60,474 nt of DNA from Methylobacterium sp. WSM2598 (GTDB taxonomy: Bacteria; Pseudomonadota; Alphaproteobacteria; Rhizobiales; Beijerinckiaceae), in NCBI RefSeq assembly GCF_000379105.1, contig NZ_KB900609.1:6451531-6512004 (forward strand), read 5' to 3'. The position numbers and the translations under genes were made by a program. The notes beneath the pieces are model-generated. The model saw nothing but the letters and a program-made list of their open reading frames with translations, was not told the DNA's origin and ran no database searches. This document shows positions 1-8,500 of the stretch, piece after piece; position 1 is the stretch's first letter; each line of letters opens with the position of its first letter.

Positions 1-737
1 GAAGAGCGATCACGCGTTCAACTCCTGGGCCGGCAAGCCGCTGGTGGCCGGCACCGCCGAGACGATCGCGGATGGCCTTGCTCCGTCGGCCTGGACGCGC
101 CTGTCGGCGGGCGACGGGACGAAGGGCGCGCGGCTGTACGACTGGGCCTACTGCGAACTGGCCGACCTCGCTGGTGCCGCCTACGACCAGACCGGCCTGT
201 GGACGCGGGGGCTCCTGATCCGCCGCAGCCTGAGCGATGGCGAGCGGGCCTACTTCACGACCTGGTGCCCGGCCGGCACGCCGATCCAGATCCTGGTCAG
301 CGTCGAGGGACGGCGTTGGAGCATCGAGGACGCGTTCGAGACGGCCAAGACCGACCTCGGGCTGACACACAATGAGACCCGCTCTTGGCACGGCTGGCAT
401 CGGCACGTCAGCCTGGTGATGATGGCCTTCGCCCTGCTGACGGTGATCCGCCATCACGCCAACGCGCCGCCCCCAAAAAGCCGAGCCCGGCCGAGACCGC
501 GCGCCCGCTGATCCGCTGGTCGGTCCAGGAGATCCGCCGCATCGCGGTGCGGATGGCACAGCGGCGCATTCAACCCGCTCACGTCATCGCCTGGTCGCTC
601 TGGCGACGGGCGCATCAGGCGGCCGCCCGCCAGGCACATCTCAAACAGCGCGCGTCAGACGCCAAACGGCGGCGGCAGCGCCGGACGCCAAGCCGGGCCA
701 GCCGTCAGCCAGCACGCACAAAAACGCAACTGTAATG
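1..737 (+). mobile_element. IS701-type insertion sequence, right part only
   Basis: The left part lies outside the window. The right part holds the transposase C-terminus and seems to end shortly after the stop codon, just before a CTAG tetranucleotide at 738-741. IS701-family elements are known to duplicate a YTAR tetranucleotide, so this boundary fits, but the other end is not visible and the duplication cannot be confirmed. Confidence 0.6.
2..735 (+). pseudogene. IS701-type transposase C-terminal part with frame change
   Basis: A reading frame is open from the first bases and ends at 511. It reads as the end of a DDE transposase of the IS701/IS4 group: a segment with SIEDAFETAKTDLGL, where the family has its catalytic Glu region, then a histidine-rich SWHGWHRHVSLVMMAFALL stretch. 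The usual family tail (IRWSVQEIRRIAVRM, then a WSLWRRAHQA segment) lies in the -1 frame, at about 478-735. The join is at 472-478 in a C/A homopolymer run. Read straight, the protein loses its tail; a -1 slip restores it. It is either a broken copy or, less likely, programmed frameshifting. Truncated at the 5' side by the window edge. Confidence 0.75.
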
Positions 738-805
738 CTAGGCTCGACGGAATTGGAAAGGGTCATATACTGTACTCTACCCAAACCAGGTCGCGGGAGG
801 ATCAA

Positions 806-1060
806 ATGTCTGCAAACTGGAAGGCAGTTAAAGAGGACCTGGATTGTAATTTGAATAGGGGGAAAGATGTAAAGTGGGGGTCTGAATTGAAGGAAATTTT
901 CAGCAAATGAGACGTTAAATCTATAGGCTCCGCCAATTAAGCTTCCAAGCTAGGCCAGAGAGATAAACAGGAATTAGTTAATTCCTTAAGATGTGCGCAC
1001 GAAGACAGTAATCTTCTTTACAATATTGGGCGAAAGCTGATCGGTCTAAAGCCGATTTGA
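806..1060 (+). pseudogene. decayed small gene of AT-richer composition
   Basis: An ATG at 806 sits 5 bases after a strong ribosome binding site (GGGAGGA at 794-800) and opens a 34-residue frame ending at TGA 908-910. The same frame carries on, with one more stop at 938-940, to a final stop at 1058-1060, giving about 82 residues that look like protein: charged, with Lys/Glu-rich stretches and a segment QRDKQELVNSLRCAHED. The region is distinctly richer in A+T than its surroundings. I do not recognise the family. Either only the 34-residue peptide is made, or this is an old gene inactivated by two nonsense changes. Confidence 0.4.
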
Positions 1061-1206
1061 TTCATTGCACCAAGAAAGCTGCCGGCCACCGGCATGGCCT
1101 GTCGGATGTCGCGGGCGACGGCGACCGGGATCAGGTTCGCACCGCCCATGCTGCAGTTGGTTGAATCGAACGTAATCCAGCCCGCGCCCGGCACGTAGAC
1201 CTCGCC
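1018..1206 (-). pseudogene. transglutaminase-like protein, C-terminal remnant
   Basis: On the minus strand from 1206 to the stop at 1018-1020 the frame reads GEVYVPGAGWITFDSTN, then NLIPVAVARDIRQAMPVAG. This is the hallmark C-terminal part of bacterial transglutaminase-like proteins, where the family has a VEVYVPGxGWxxFDPTN motif carrying the catalytic Asp. The catalytic Cys/His part upstream is gone; the frame meets a stop immediately before 1206. About 62 residues remain of a protein normally near 290-300. The tail overlaps, on the opposite strand, the decayed gene ending at 1060. Confidence 0.7.
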
Positions 1207-1584
1207 CTACGGGCGGAGGGCACGCGGAGTGCGGTACAGAGATACTCCCAAGTGCCGACCGATCTTCCTACGCCATTACAGGCACCGCGCTGGCGCAGGT
1301 TTCTGCGATTGGGCGTGATCCTCGTGTGGTTCAGTCTCAATGATCTCTACCGCCGAGGGTGGGCGGCTCTGAAACGCGGTCGACGCCGTCCGTAGAGCGC
1401 CGACACCTTCCTTTATCGAAGAGAACAGCCAGCTGCCTCCTGAGCGCATGACAAAGGCGCTCTGGAGCCGATGGTCCGCGCCTTGGCAGTTGTCGAAGCG
1501 CAAGCTGGGGCGGCATCGTGGGATCCCGGTGTGGGAGTTCAAGCGTTAGCCATCCAAGCTCGGTCCCGGCCTTGGGGGGCGAAC
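1207..1584. other. 378-bp stretch with no supported gene
   Basis: Open frames exist on both strands here, but none shows a ribosome binding site, a recognisable motif or plausible composition. It lies between the transglutaminase remnant and the small gene at 1585 and is probably degraded coding DNA. Confidence 0.5.
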
Positions 1585-1863
1585 ATGTACGAGGAAGTAC
1601 GCGAATTGCACGCTGCCTTGGTCGAGGCCGCGGCAGTTCATGACGCCGTTGCTGCCGAATGCGCCGACGTTGCCCAGCAGTTGGAGAGCTGCGGCGATAC
1701 CTTGAGAGCCGAGACAATGCGAGGCGTGGGCCGCGGGATGCGGATCAATGCGCTGCAGATGTCGGCCGAAGCTTGCGCTCTGACCGCGCGCTACCCGCAC
1801 GTTCTTGCGGCGGAGGCGGGATGGGGCAGCAGCTTAGGCCGAGGGTCGATGAAGCCCAGGTAG
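1585..1863 (+). CDS. small helical hypothetical protein
   Basis: The ATG at 1585 gives 92 residues. The frame is open further upstream to 1471, but the amphipathic helical pattern starts at MYEEVRELHAALVEAAAVHD, and a G-rich stretch at 1574-1580 can serve as ribosome binding site. The protein is alanine- and glutamate-rich with heptad-like spacing (EAAAVHDAVAAECADVAQQL, then LRAETMRGVGRGMRINALQM), suggesting a small helical or coiled-coil cytosolic protein. No catalytic motif and no known family is recognised. It lies 22 bases upstream of the RMF/CrpP-like gene in the same orientation and may be cotranscribed with it. Confidence 0.5.
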   Translation: MYEEVRELHAALVEAAAVHDAVAAECADVAQQLESCGDTLRAETMRGVGRGMRINALQMSAEACALTARYPHVLAAEAGWGSSLGRGSMKPR

Positions 1864-1885
1864 CCTCCAGGTGTGGAGCGCATGC

Positions 1886-2083
1886 ATGCCGACCAGCGAT
1901 CACGAGCCGTCGGGCCTGCTGCCTGATCGCACCCCAGAAGGTGTCCGGGCCCGCCAGCATGGCAAGCCGCGGGATGCGTGCCCCTACCCGCTCGGCTCTG
2001 AGGAGCGCGAGGAGTGGCTGGAAGGCTTCGACGGACGTACGCGGAGAGCCCCGCCCGATCAGCCGAAGAACCCCGCTGAGTGA
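1886..2083 (+). CDS. RMF/CrpP-fold small protein
   Basis: This 65-residue protein carries the segment GVRARQHGKPRDACPYP followed by SEEREEWLEGFDG. That is the compact pattern of the ribosome modulation factor / CrpP family: a Gly-rich helix, then a D-x-CPY motif, then an acidic helix ending in EWLEGF/Y. In enterobacteria RMF dimerises 70S ribosomes in stationary phase. CrpP-type relatives are common as small plasmid or island genes, and their biochemical role varies. ATG 1886 was chosen because TGGAG at 1874-1878 is well spaced; a GTG at 1871 is an alternative. The proline-rich tail (residues about 55-65) is unusual for the family. Family assignment is from motif only. Confidence 0.6.
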   Translation: MPTSDHEPSGLLPDRTPEGVRARQHGKPRDACPYPLGSEEREEWLEGFDGRTRRAPPDQPKNPAE

Positions 2084-2222
2084 ACAGTGCGCCGCCTCAG
2101 AGCGAGCCCGACCGCCAGCTACAGCAACCGACCCGCTCAAGGTCTTGGGCGGTCAACCGGCGCTGCCTTCACCCGCTCGGATCCGCGACGACGAGAGCGG
2201 GCGGTCTCGGAATAAGGGGCAA

Positions 2223-2257
2223 CGGCCCGGAGGTCTCATCCCGGAGACACCGGGCCG
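2223..2257 (+). other. GC-rich hairpin
   Basis: CGGCCCGG at 2223-2230 pairs with CCGGGCCG at 2250-2257, and inner bases (GGTCTC with GAGAC) extend the stem. No T-run follows. It may be a factor-independent terminator of the weak GC-rich kind, or part of a structured transcript. Confidence 0.4.
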
Positions 2258-2335
2258 TCGCCGTGCCGGCTGGGTGTTCAGCGCGGCAGGTGAGAGCGTG
2301 GTCTGGGATGGTTAACGAAATCCTACCGACAGCAG

Positions 2336-2377
2336 AACGCCCGGTGGGGATCGCCGTCCCACCGGGCGTTCTCTTTC
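2336..2377 (+). terminator. rho-independent-type terminator
   Basis: A perfect 13-bp stem has its left arm at 2336-2348, a 9-base loop, and its right arm at 2358-2370. A pyrimidine-rich tail (CTCTTTCC) follows. This is the strongest terminator-like structure in the left part of the window and could end the transcript of the two small genes at 1585-2083, about 250 bases upstream. Confidence 0.65.
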
Positions 2378-2443
2378 CCGACCTAATCCATCTCACCACT
2401 GCCCAACCAACCAGGGTCCGCATAGCGGGTTCAAGCTATGGAC

Positions 2444-2734
2444 TCAGATAGACGTTAAACGGCGTGAGATAGTGGCCCGGTGCTCCGTACTGCTCTTCGC
2501 CGCGATTGTGCCGTGCCTCTCCGCTCCGCTGCGCCCCACATCCCGATCTGCCTCGACCTGGGCGAGCTTGGCTCCCAGGGTCTGAACTTTGGCATGTAGC
2601 TCGCCGGCATCGACCGCCAGTTCGATGCATGGCTCTCGCGCTTCGGCGAGCTGAAGCCTCATCTCGGTATTCTCGGTCGCGAGGGTGAGCAGGTCGGCGC
2701 TCGACCTGCGCGCCCGCATTCTCGCGACGCTCAT
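2444..2734 (-). CDS. coiled-coil hypothetical protein, possibly a remnant
   Basis: A 96-residue minus-strand frame. Residues about 13-65 have clear heptad-type spacing (LLTLATENTEMRLQLAEARE, then DAGELHAKVQTLGAKLAQVE), the usual look of a small coiled-coil domain. The tail is basic and without pattern. Alphaproteobacterial accessory regions often carry helix-turn-helix proteins with a C-terminal coiled coil like this one, so this may be the surviving 3' end of such a gene rather than a complete gene. No clear ribosome binding site was seen. Confidence 0.35.
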   Translation of the reverse strand: MSVARMRARRSSADLLTLATENTEMRLQLAEAREPCIELAVDAGELHAKVQTLGAKLAQVEADRDVGRSGAERHGTIAAKSSTEHRATISRRLTSI

Positions 2735-3302
2735 CCTGCCCCTGCATCCCGACGCGCCCTGGCGCGACCCGACCAGGACCCCGCCGCGGTTATCGATGTC
2801 GTCCGGCGGGCACGTCTCGACCCGGAGCCGCCGCCGCCGCGGGTGGAGCTACTGGACCGGTGAGACGCGCGCCGCTCTCGCCGGTCATCCCATTAACAGG
2901 CTGTTGAAGAAGTCGGCCAGCGGCGGGCGATGAAGGGGATTTCATCTCCGCCGTGGGAGCCGATTCCGCCCTGAAGCGGACTGGGATACCAACTTCGGCT
3001 ACACGCAAACGGTTTCGTCTGACCCATGAGACCCACCTCACGCCTGCACCCCTCCGCCCCGGCGGGTGACCTTCGAGTCGTCGAAGATCCCTTCCGTCGT
3101 CACCCGGGCCTGCACTTTATATACCTCATGGGTGTGCCGCACGCCTCGATCCTGCTACCGCGGAGAGCTTAAGCTCTCGCCATCATCTCCCCGCTGAGCA
3201 GAAGCAGCCGCAGCGGCAAAGAGGGCACCCTTACTCTCGCCACGTTTGCCATTGCGTGTTGCTGCGCAACGCCTGTCACTCAGGCCCAAGGAGGGAAACA
3301 GG
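2735..3302. other. 568-bp stretch: possible insertion-sequence end and nested hairpins
   Basis: No gene is supported. At 2899-2914 the sequence GGCTGTTGAAGAAGTC resembles a terminal repeat of IS1182/IS5-like elements; only this end is seen. At 3065-3106 a nested structure is present: an outer GGGTGAC/GTCACCC stem (3065-3071 with 3100-3106) encloses a perfect CTTCGA/TCGAAG hairpin (3072-3087). Confidence 0.35.
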
Positions 3303-3461
3303 ATGCGCGTACTCAGCATCACCGCCACGATCCTAGTGGTCCTCACCGTTCTGATCGTCAGCGCCGCGTTCCGGCTCACCCTGGTGTCGCTGAGGGCAGT
3401 GCGTGGACTGAAGCTACGCAGACAGGCAGCGAGTTCTGCTGTTCCGGCTGCTGTGAGATAG
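3303..3461 (+). CDS. 52-residue single-pass membrane peptide
   Basis: ATG 3303 follows AAGGAGGG (3289-3295) by 7 bases, a near-ideal ribosome binding site, which decides the start over an upstream in-frame codon at 3246. The product has one strong transmembrane helix at residues about 5-27 (ITATILVVLTVLIVSAAF). A basic, Arg/Lys-containing tail follows, so the positive-inside rule puts the C-terminus in the cytosol. Function unknown. It is followed 8 bases later by another small membrane gene, so the two may form a pair. Confidence 0.6.
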   Translation: MRVLSITATILVVLTVLIVSAAFRLTLVSLRAVRGLKLRRQAASSAVPAAVR

Positions 3462-3469
3462 GGATCAGG

Positions 3470-3718
3470 GTGATCTCGTTCCCTTCCGAGGCCCTCCTGC
3501 GCACCACGTTGCTGGTTTGGGTCGCCAGTCTCCTAATCTTCACGGCCTACTGGAGCTGGGCGGTCCTGGAGCACGAAGGGCCAATCCGGTCGTTCCTTAC
3601 CCGGGCCTCTGATCGCACCACTACGGGCACTATGCTCGTCGGAGCCAAAAGCTTAGCAATAGGCAAAACTCATCCAGTGATATCTTTAACGAATCTCCCC
3701 GAGTTAATTAGTTGTTAA
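3470..3718 (+). CDS. small membrane protein, unknown
   Basis: A GTG at 3470 gives 82 residues. Residues about 9-31 form a hydrophobic helix (LRTTLLVWVASLLIFTAYWS), likely a single membrane anchor, with the remaining 50 residues polar. It starts 8 bases after the stop of the preceding membrane peptide. The last third runs into AT-rich sequence and looks less protein-like, so the natural end could have been altered. Family not recognised. Confidence 0.4.
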   Translation: MISFPSEALLRTTLLVWVASLLIFTAYWSWAVLEHEGPIRSFLTRASDRTTTGTMLVGAKSLAIGKTHPVISLTNLPELISC

Positions 3719-3758
3719 CTATCAGGTCCGATCATGAGATGCCTGCTGGGAGGCGAAG

Positions 3759-3908
3759 ATGACGCGGTCTCAAAAGCTTCGGCTCAAGCGCTTGATCATG
3801 CGAGAAATCGATCGAGCTCTACCCAAAGCACCTATAGAACTTTCCCGATATGCCCGCATAGCTGCGTCGGAAGGCTCGGCTTGTGATCGGAGCAAACCTG
3901 GTCGGTAA
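3759..3908 (+). CDS. 49-residue basic hypothetical protein
   Basis: ATG 3759 follows GGGAGGCGAAG (3748-3758), which contains a strong GGAGG core at good distance. The product is 49 residues and strongly basic in its N-terminal half (MTRSQKLRLKRLIMREIDRA), then LPKAPIELSRYARIAASEGS. The composition suggests a short amphipathic nucleic-acid- or ribosome-binding helix, but this is inference. No family is recognised. Confidence 0.4.
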   Translation: MTRSQKLRLKRLIMREIDRALPKAPIELSRYARIAASEGSACDRSKPGR

Positions 3909-4035
3909 ACTACCTGACGAACTCAAAGGAACTACACTCGCGTCCACGGCACAAAAACCGGCACTGCCCTGGATCTGCGGCACTTGCCCCGCTTAGCTGT
4001 GCATTGGAAGCCGGTCATGGGTGCCATGGAGACGC

Positions 4036-4280
4036 ATGAACCAGATGGTCCGGCCCAAGCAGGTCGACAGGAGCAACCCCGTCGAGGCCCTCGCGGGTAA
4101 GGTGGAGCGCGTCGCCCTCAATTCGCTTGAGGCTGGCTTCTGCGTCCTCAAGGTGCAGGCGCGGGGTATAGGTATCACACGGTAGAGGATGCGCTCTCGA
4201 TCGGCGCGGGCGAGTAAGTCATCGTGACCAGCATCCGGATCACCCATCGCACTCGCGGCCGTTAGTTCGAAGCCGACACC
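4036..4280 (+). pseudogene. RecD2/YrrC-like helicase, N-terminal remnant
   Basis: ATG 4036 opens a 49-residue frame ending in a stop at 4183-4185. It contains VEALAGKVERVALNS followed by GFCVLKVQARG, the conserved start of RecD2-type (YrrC-like) helicases of Rhizobiales, where it reads LAGxVERVTFHNxExGFCVLRVKARG. The next family segment continues in a shifted frame: DALSIGAGE, a stop where the family has Trp, then ITHRTRGR and another stop, up to about 4280. A frameshift and two nonsense changes therefore kill it. The ATPase domains are absent. About 85 residues remain of a protein normally over 700. Confidence 0.7.
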
Positions 4281-4450
4281 CGAGCGTGTCCGGAAGGGGC
4301 TCGCGGAAGCGATGCACAATCTCCCGCCGGAACAAGGACCCGGGAGTCGGCGTGCTGCGTTGACGAGGTCAGTTAATCCCAGCTTGCCCTCGGTCCGACC
4401 TGTAGCTCAGGGCTCTATGACGGACGATCCTGTCACGTGGGGTGGATGCG

Positions 4451-4993
4451 ATGAACACACTAGGCGCCCTCGGTCAGCTACCAGCCTTTACTGACACGGG
4501 TGAGGTGTATGTCATCATCGAGACGCCTAAGGGCAGCCGGAACAAGTACGCCTACGACGAAGAACACCAAGTTTTTCTGCTGAAAGGAGTGATGCCGGAA
4601 GGCATGTCATTCCCGTATGACTATGGGTACATACCATCGACGATTGGAGGTGATGGCGATCCGCTGGACATGCTCGTGCTCATGGATGCCCCTGCCTTCC
4701 CGGGCTGTGTCATCACCGCACGGGTGATTGGGGCAATCACGGCCGAGCAGACCGAGCGGGACGGGCGCCGAGAGCGCAACGACCGCTTGATTGGGGTGGC
4801 TAGTCACGCTCACACGCACGGACACGTGGAAGCGCTGTCGGATCTACGACCTAAAATGATTGAGGAGATCGAGGCCTTCTTCGAGCAATACAATCGGCTG
4901 ACCGGAAAGGCGTTCTGCCCAACCGGACGGAGCGGAGCTACCGAAGCGTTGGCGCTGGTCCGGTCTGGAGCCAGGGATACAAAGCGGGCCTGA
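4451..4993 (+). CDS. ppa: soluble inorganic pyrophosphatase (family I)
   Basis: Hydrolyses pyrophosphate to two phosphates (EC 3.6.1.1) in the cytosol, pulling biosynthetic reactions forward. The 180-residue product is of family I length. It has the metal-binding signature DGDPLDMLVL, with the three Asp residues that bind Mg, plus FPYDYGYIPST and ETPKGSRNKYAYD upstream, which carry the Lys, Arg and Tyr phosphate ligands. ATG 4451 has GGGGTGG about 6 bases upstream; a GTG at 4442 is an in-frame alternative. The C-terminal part is less typical of the housekeeping enzyme. The gene is alone between remnants, so it is probably an accessory second copy. Confidence 0.9.
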   Translation: MNTLGALGQLPAFTDTGEVYVIIETPKGSRNKYAYDEEHQVFLLKGVMPEGMSFPYDYGYIPSTIGGDGDPLDMLVLMDAPAFPGCVITARVIGAITAEQTERDGRRERNDRLIGVASHAHTHGHVEALSDLRPKMIEEIEAFFEQYNRLTGKAFCPTGRSGATEALALVRSGARDTKRA

Positions 4994-5146
4994 CCGGACC
5001 AGGAGGCGGCGTTGCCAATGAATTACCCTACAGTAGCAAGCGATTTCTGCGCATATCCCAGTACAGGAGAGCCGGAACGGGGATCATAATAGCGTAAAAT
5101 ATTCAATCGAACATCTGTGGCATGGCGAATTCCTCGTGCGCGGGAC

Positions 5147-5374
5147 CTAGTGTCTGAACGCCGCGTAGGCGGTGCGCAGGGTCTCCTCGGAGATCCCGTG
5201 CTTGCGGGCAGTCACTTCGAAGCATCGCTTGATGAAGCTCTCGACCTCGTTGACTGGCATGCGAAAATCGCCGCGGTCGAGCAGGCAGCGGATGTCGTAG
5301 CCGACGGTTTCGACGGCCGTCCTGAGATCGTGGAGGTTCGGGTTGTCGGGGGTAGTGCGGGCCGAATTGGGCAT
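5147..5374 (-). CDS. 75-residue hypothetical protein
   Basis: The minus-strand frame from ATG 5374 encodes a soluble, mixed-composition protein: NLHDLRTAVETVGYDIRCLL near the start, then VNEVESFIKRCFEVTARKHG, ending SEETLRTAYAAFRH. The alternation of helices and charged residues looks genuinely protein-like, and competing frames on both strands do not. A weak GGGAAAGAG lies upstream on the minus strand. No family is recognised. It is isolated, convergent with the pyrophosphatase gene. Confidence 0.5.
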   Translation of the reverse strand: MPNSARTTPDNPNLHDLRTAVETVGYDIRCLLDRGDFRMPVNEVESFIKRCFEVTARKHGISEETLRTAYAAFRH

Positions 5375-5586
5375 CGAGATTGCTCTTTCCCGGATACTGA
5401 GATCTCCAGCGCCCGGTTTCGGGTGCAGGGAGGGTGAACAGCAACCAAACTCCGACCGCTATTGCTCGTTCCTGCTGGCAGCACCGACGGTAAGGAAATA
5501 GACAGAACAGCGGCGTTCGGCAGTGTTGCACACCGCTTTCCGCTCAATCGGCGAGGACGTGCTGCTCTCGGGGCCGTGCCGTCCCC

Positions 5587-8500
5587 CTAGCGGCTCGGCC
5601 CTTGCCGCTCCAGCAGCATTCGGGCATCGCCCAGATCCACCGTGTCCAGGCCCTCGCGGAACCAGCTCACCAGCTCGGCGAGAAGTTCGTGGCTCTCGTC
5701 TTGGCACCCTTCCCGCTGCTGAACGCGAAGAAGACCCATCGCGAGGCGCAGCTCTGCAGACTTTGCCCCCTGCCGGCGAGCGATCTCGAGGCCACGGGCA
5801 AAGCACCTTTCCACCTCGGCATTCGGCTCTCCGGCCCGAAACCGTAGTTCTCCCTCGACATGGTGAAGGTCCGCCTCGAACAGGCGCACCTCGGTGCGTT
5901 GCACCTCGTCGTAGGCTGCTTTCAGGACCTGCAATCCTCCGACCGGATCGCCCAGGGAACCCTGAATCTCGGCCAACACCGCCAGATGACGGGTCCGGTG
6001 AAAGACGGCCCCGAGCGCGTCCAGCTCTGCGCAGCCCTGGCGGACCAGCTCCAGTCCCTCGTCCGGTTGTCCCTCCTGGGCCGCCGCCCACCCGCAGGAG
6101 ATCAGGCCGTAGCCCCGCCACATCGGCATGTCGTGCTTGGCTGCCAAAGCCCGTGCTGCCTCCCCGTACTGCCGCGCAGCCGGAGGCTCTCGCAGGAACT
6201 GGGCGAGTTCGCCGCCGGCGTGGCAGAGCAGGTGGCCCGTGGTGTTCGCGTGCTTCAGGTCTTCCGCGTGCCGGGAGCCCAGCTCAGCAGCCCGCCGGGC
6301 CTGGTCGGGATAGCCGAGTCTCCAGAGAACCAGCGCCAGGAACGAGAGCCCGGAGGCCCGTGGGTCCGTAACGCACTGCGCGGCGAGATTTCGATCGCGG
6401 ATCGGGTCGTAGAGCCTCGCGATGGCCTCGAAGTGCTCGCGGGCCTCTTGCAGTTCACCGGCTGCATCAACGCCGCCCCCCTGGCTCGGTGCGCGAGGAG
6501 CTGGTCGGCCGGGCTACCCTGGCGCTTAGCGATCACGGCGCAGCGCTCGGCCACGCAGAGGGCCGTGTGCGTCTCGCCTCGCACGACGCGGTTGCTCGCC
6601 AAGCCGAACAGGGCCGGGACGAGGCGCTGCGTCTCGCCCAGGCTCTCGCAAAGCGCACTCGCGCGCTCATACGCGACCGAGACTTCGGGTCCGCTCCAGC
6701 CGGTGAGGGCGATGAGCGGCGTGCCGATCCCCAGCTGAAAGTCAAGTTCGATGCGGTCCCTTTCAGGCGACGCAAGCAGGCCAGCAACGACGTCGAGGCC
6801 GTGGCGGAGATGACTGACCGCCTCACGATCAGCCGAGCGCGAGGCTGCGCGGCGGCCTGCCTCCAACCAGTATTGCACCGCCTGGGTCCCCTCCCCTGCC
6901 TCAGTGAGATGGCGGGCCAGCACCTCGGGCGTCTTCTCGACCAGCTCGGGGAAGCGTTGCCGAAGGGCCCGAGCAACGGCGGCGTGGAGCTGCCTTCGCC
7001 GGTCCCGCAACAGCGTTCCATAGGCGACGTCGCGCACGAGGGCATGCTTGAACAGGTAGATGATCTCCTGCCCATCGCTGCGGCAGAACACCAGTTCGGC
7101 TCGCGCGAGTCGGTCCATCGCGGCTTCGAGCTCCGCCTCGGTGAGGTCTGCCGAGGCGGCGATGAGCTCCCGAGTGAACTCACGTCCAATCACGGCCCCG
7201 GCCTGGGCCGCTGCTCGGGTGGCCGGATCGAGTCGGTCGAGCCGCGCCAGGAGCGAGGCGTGCAAGGTCGCCGGGACCGCTGGCGTTGCCGGAGAGGCGG
7301 CCGCGAGAACGTTGCTCGTGCCCGCCTCGAGCACCGCCTTCGTGAGTTCCTCGATGAAGAGCGGCACGCCGTCGGTGCGTTCGACGATCTCGGCTACTGT
7401 GGCGTGCGGTAGCGCACTGCCGGAGATCTCGCGCACCAGGTCCGCTGCGTCTGGTCCGCTGATCCGCGCGAGGCCCAGGCTCATGACGTCAGGCTGACCG
7501 GACCAGGGCGATGCAAAATCGGGACGGCTGGTGACCAGCAGCAGCAGGCGCAGCCGCGCCGTGCGTGTGACCGCAAGGTCCAGGAACTCACGAGAGCTCG
7601 GGTCGATCCAGTGCACGTCCTCGAAGATCATCAGCACCGGCTGCTGCTCTGCAAGGCCCTCCAACCACCGCAGCAACGCCGCGAAAGTCCGTTCCCGCTT
7701 GCGGTTGGAGGTGAGTTCCGGGATGAGGCCCGTGCGGACTGATAATGAGAGTAGTTCCGCCAGCAGAGCGGTGTCGGCGGGCGGGAGCGAAAAAGGTGCC
7801 AGCAGCCTCGCCAGCTTGTCGCGTCTGACCTCCGGCGCATCACCTCGCGCGAAGCCCGCCGCGCGCTCCAGATGGGCAACTATCGGCAGCAACGGGCTGT
7901 CACGCAGGTGCGGCGCACAGAAGAAGCGCAAACAGTGGTGGGGCTCTGGTCTCACCTCCTCCTGGACGGCGGCCAGGAGGCGAGACTTGCCGACCCCCGC
8001 GTCCCCCGAGATCAGGGCGACCCGTCCCGCCCCGGACTGGACCTGTGCCCAGGTCTCGAGGAGATGATGCAACTCGCGGTCGCGGCCGACCAGGGGGACT
8101 GGACCGGTGCGAAGCGCCTCGAAGCGGCTCTCGACCGCTCCTGGCCCGAGCACCCGGTAGGCCTGTACCGGGACAGAGAAGCCCTTCGCCTCGACCGTTC
8201 CGAGGTCGAGGCACTCGAACAAGTTGCCGATGAGCCTGTGGGTCGTCTCGGCAACCACGATCGTGTCGGGCTCAGCGAGTGCTTGCAAGCGAGCGGCGAG
8301 GTTGGGGGCTTCGCCGACGACCGCCCGCTCCTCCGCTGCTCCGCGGCCGATCAAGTCGCCGACCACGACCAAGCCGGTGGCGATCCCGATCCGCACCTGG
8401 AGAGCAATGCCGCCCAGCGTGTCGAGAGCGCGCACGGCCTCGACGATCTCCAGCGCGGCCCGGACCGCTTGTTCCGCGTCGCTCTCGGAGGCCTGTGGGT

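Larger units (their letters stand above)
2084..2443. other. 360-bp stretch with two strong inverted repeats, no supported gene
   Basis: No convincing coding frame. It contains two hairpins, at 2223-2257 and 2336-2370, annotated separately. Confidence 0.5.

Noticed and set aside
1276..1542. 88-codon minus-strand frame
   Set aside because: No ribosome binding site or motif and two competing frames; probably degraded DNA.
2080..2451. 123-codon plus-strand frame after the RMF/CrpP-like gene
   Set aside because: It runs through two strong hairpins including the terminator and has no protein-like pattern.
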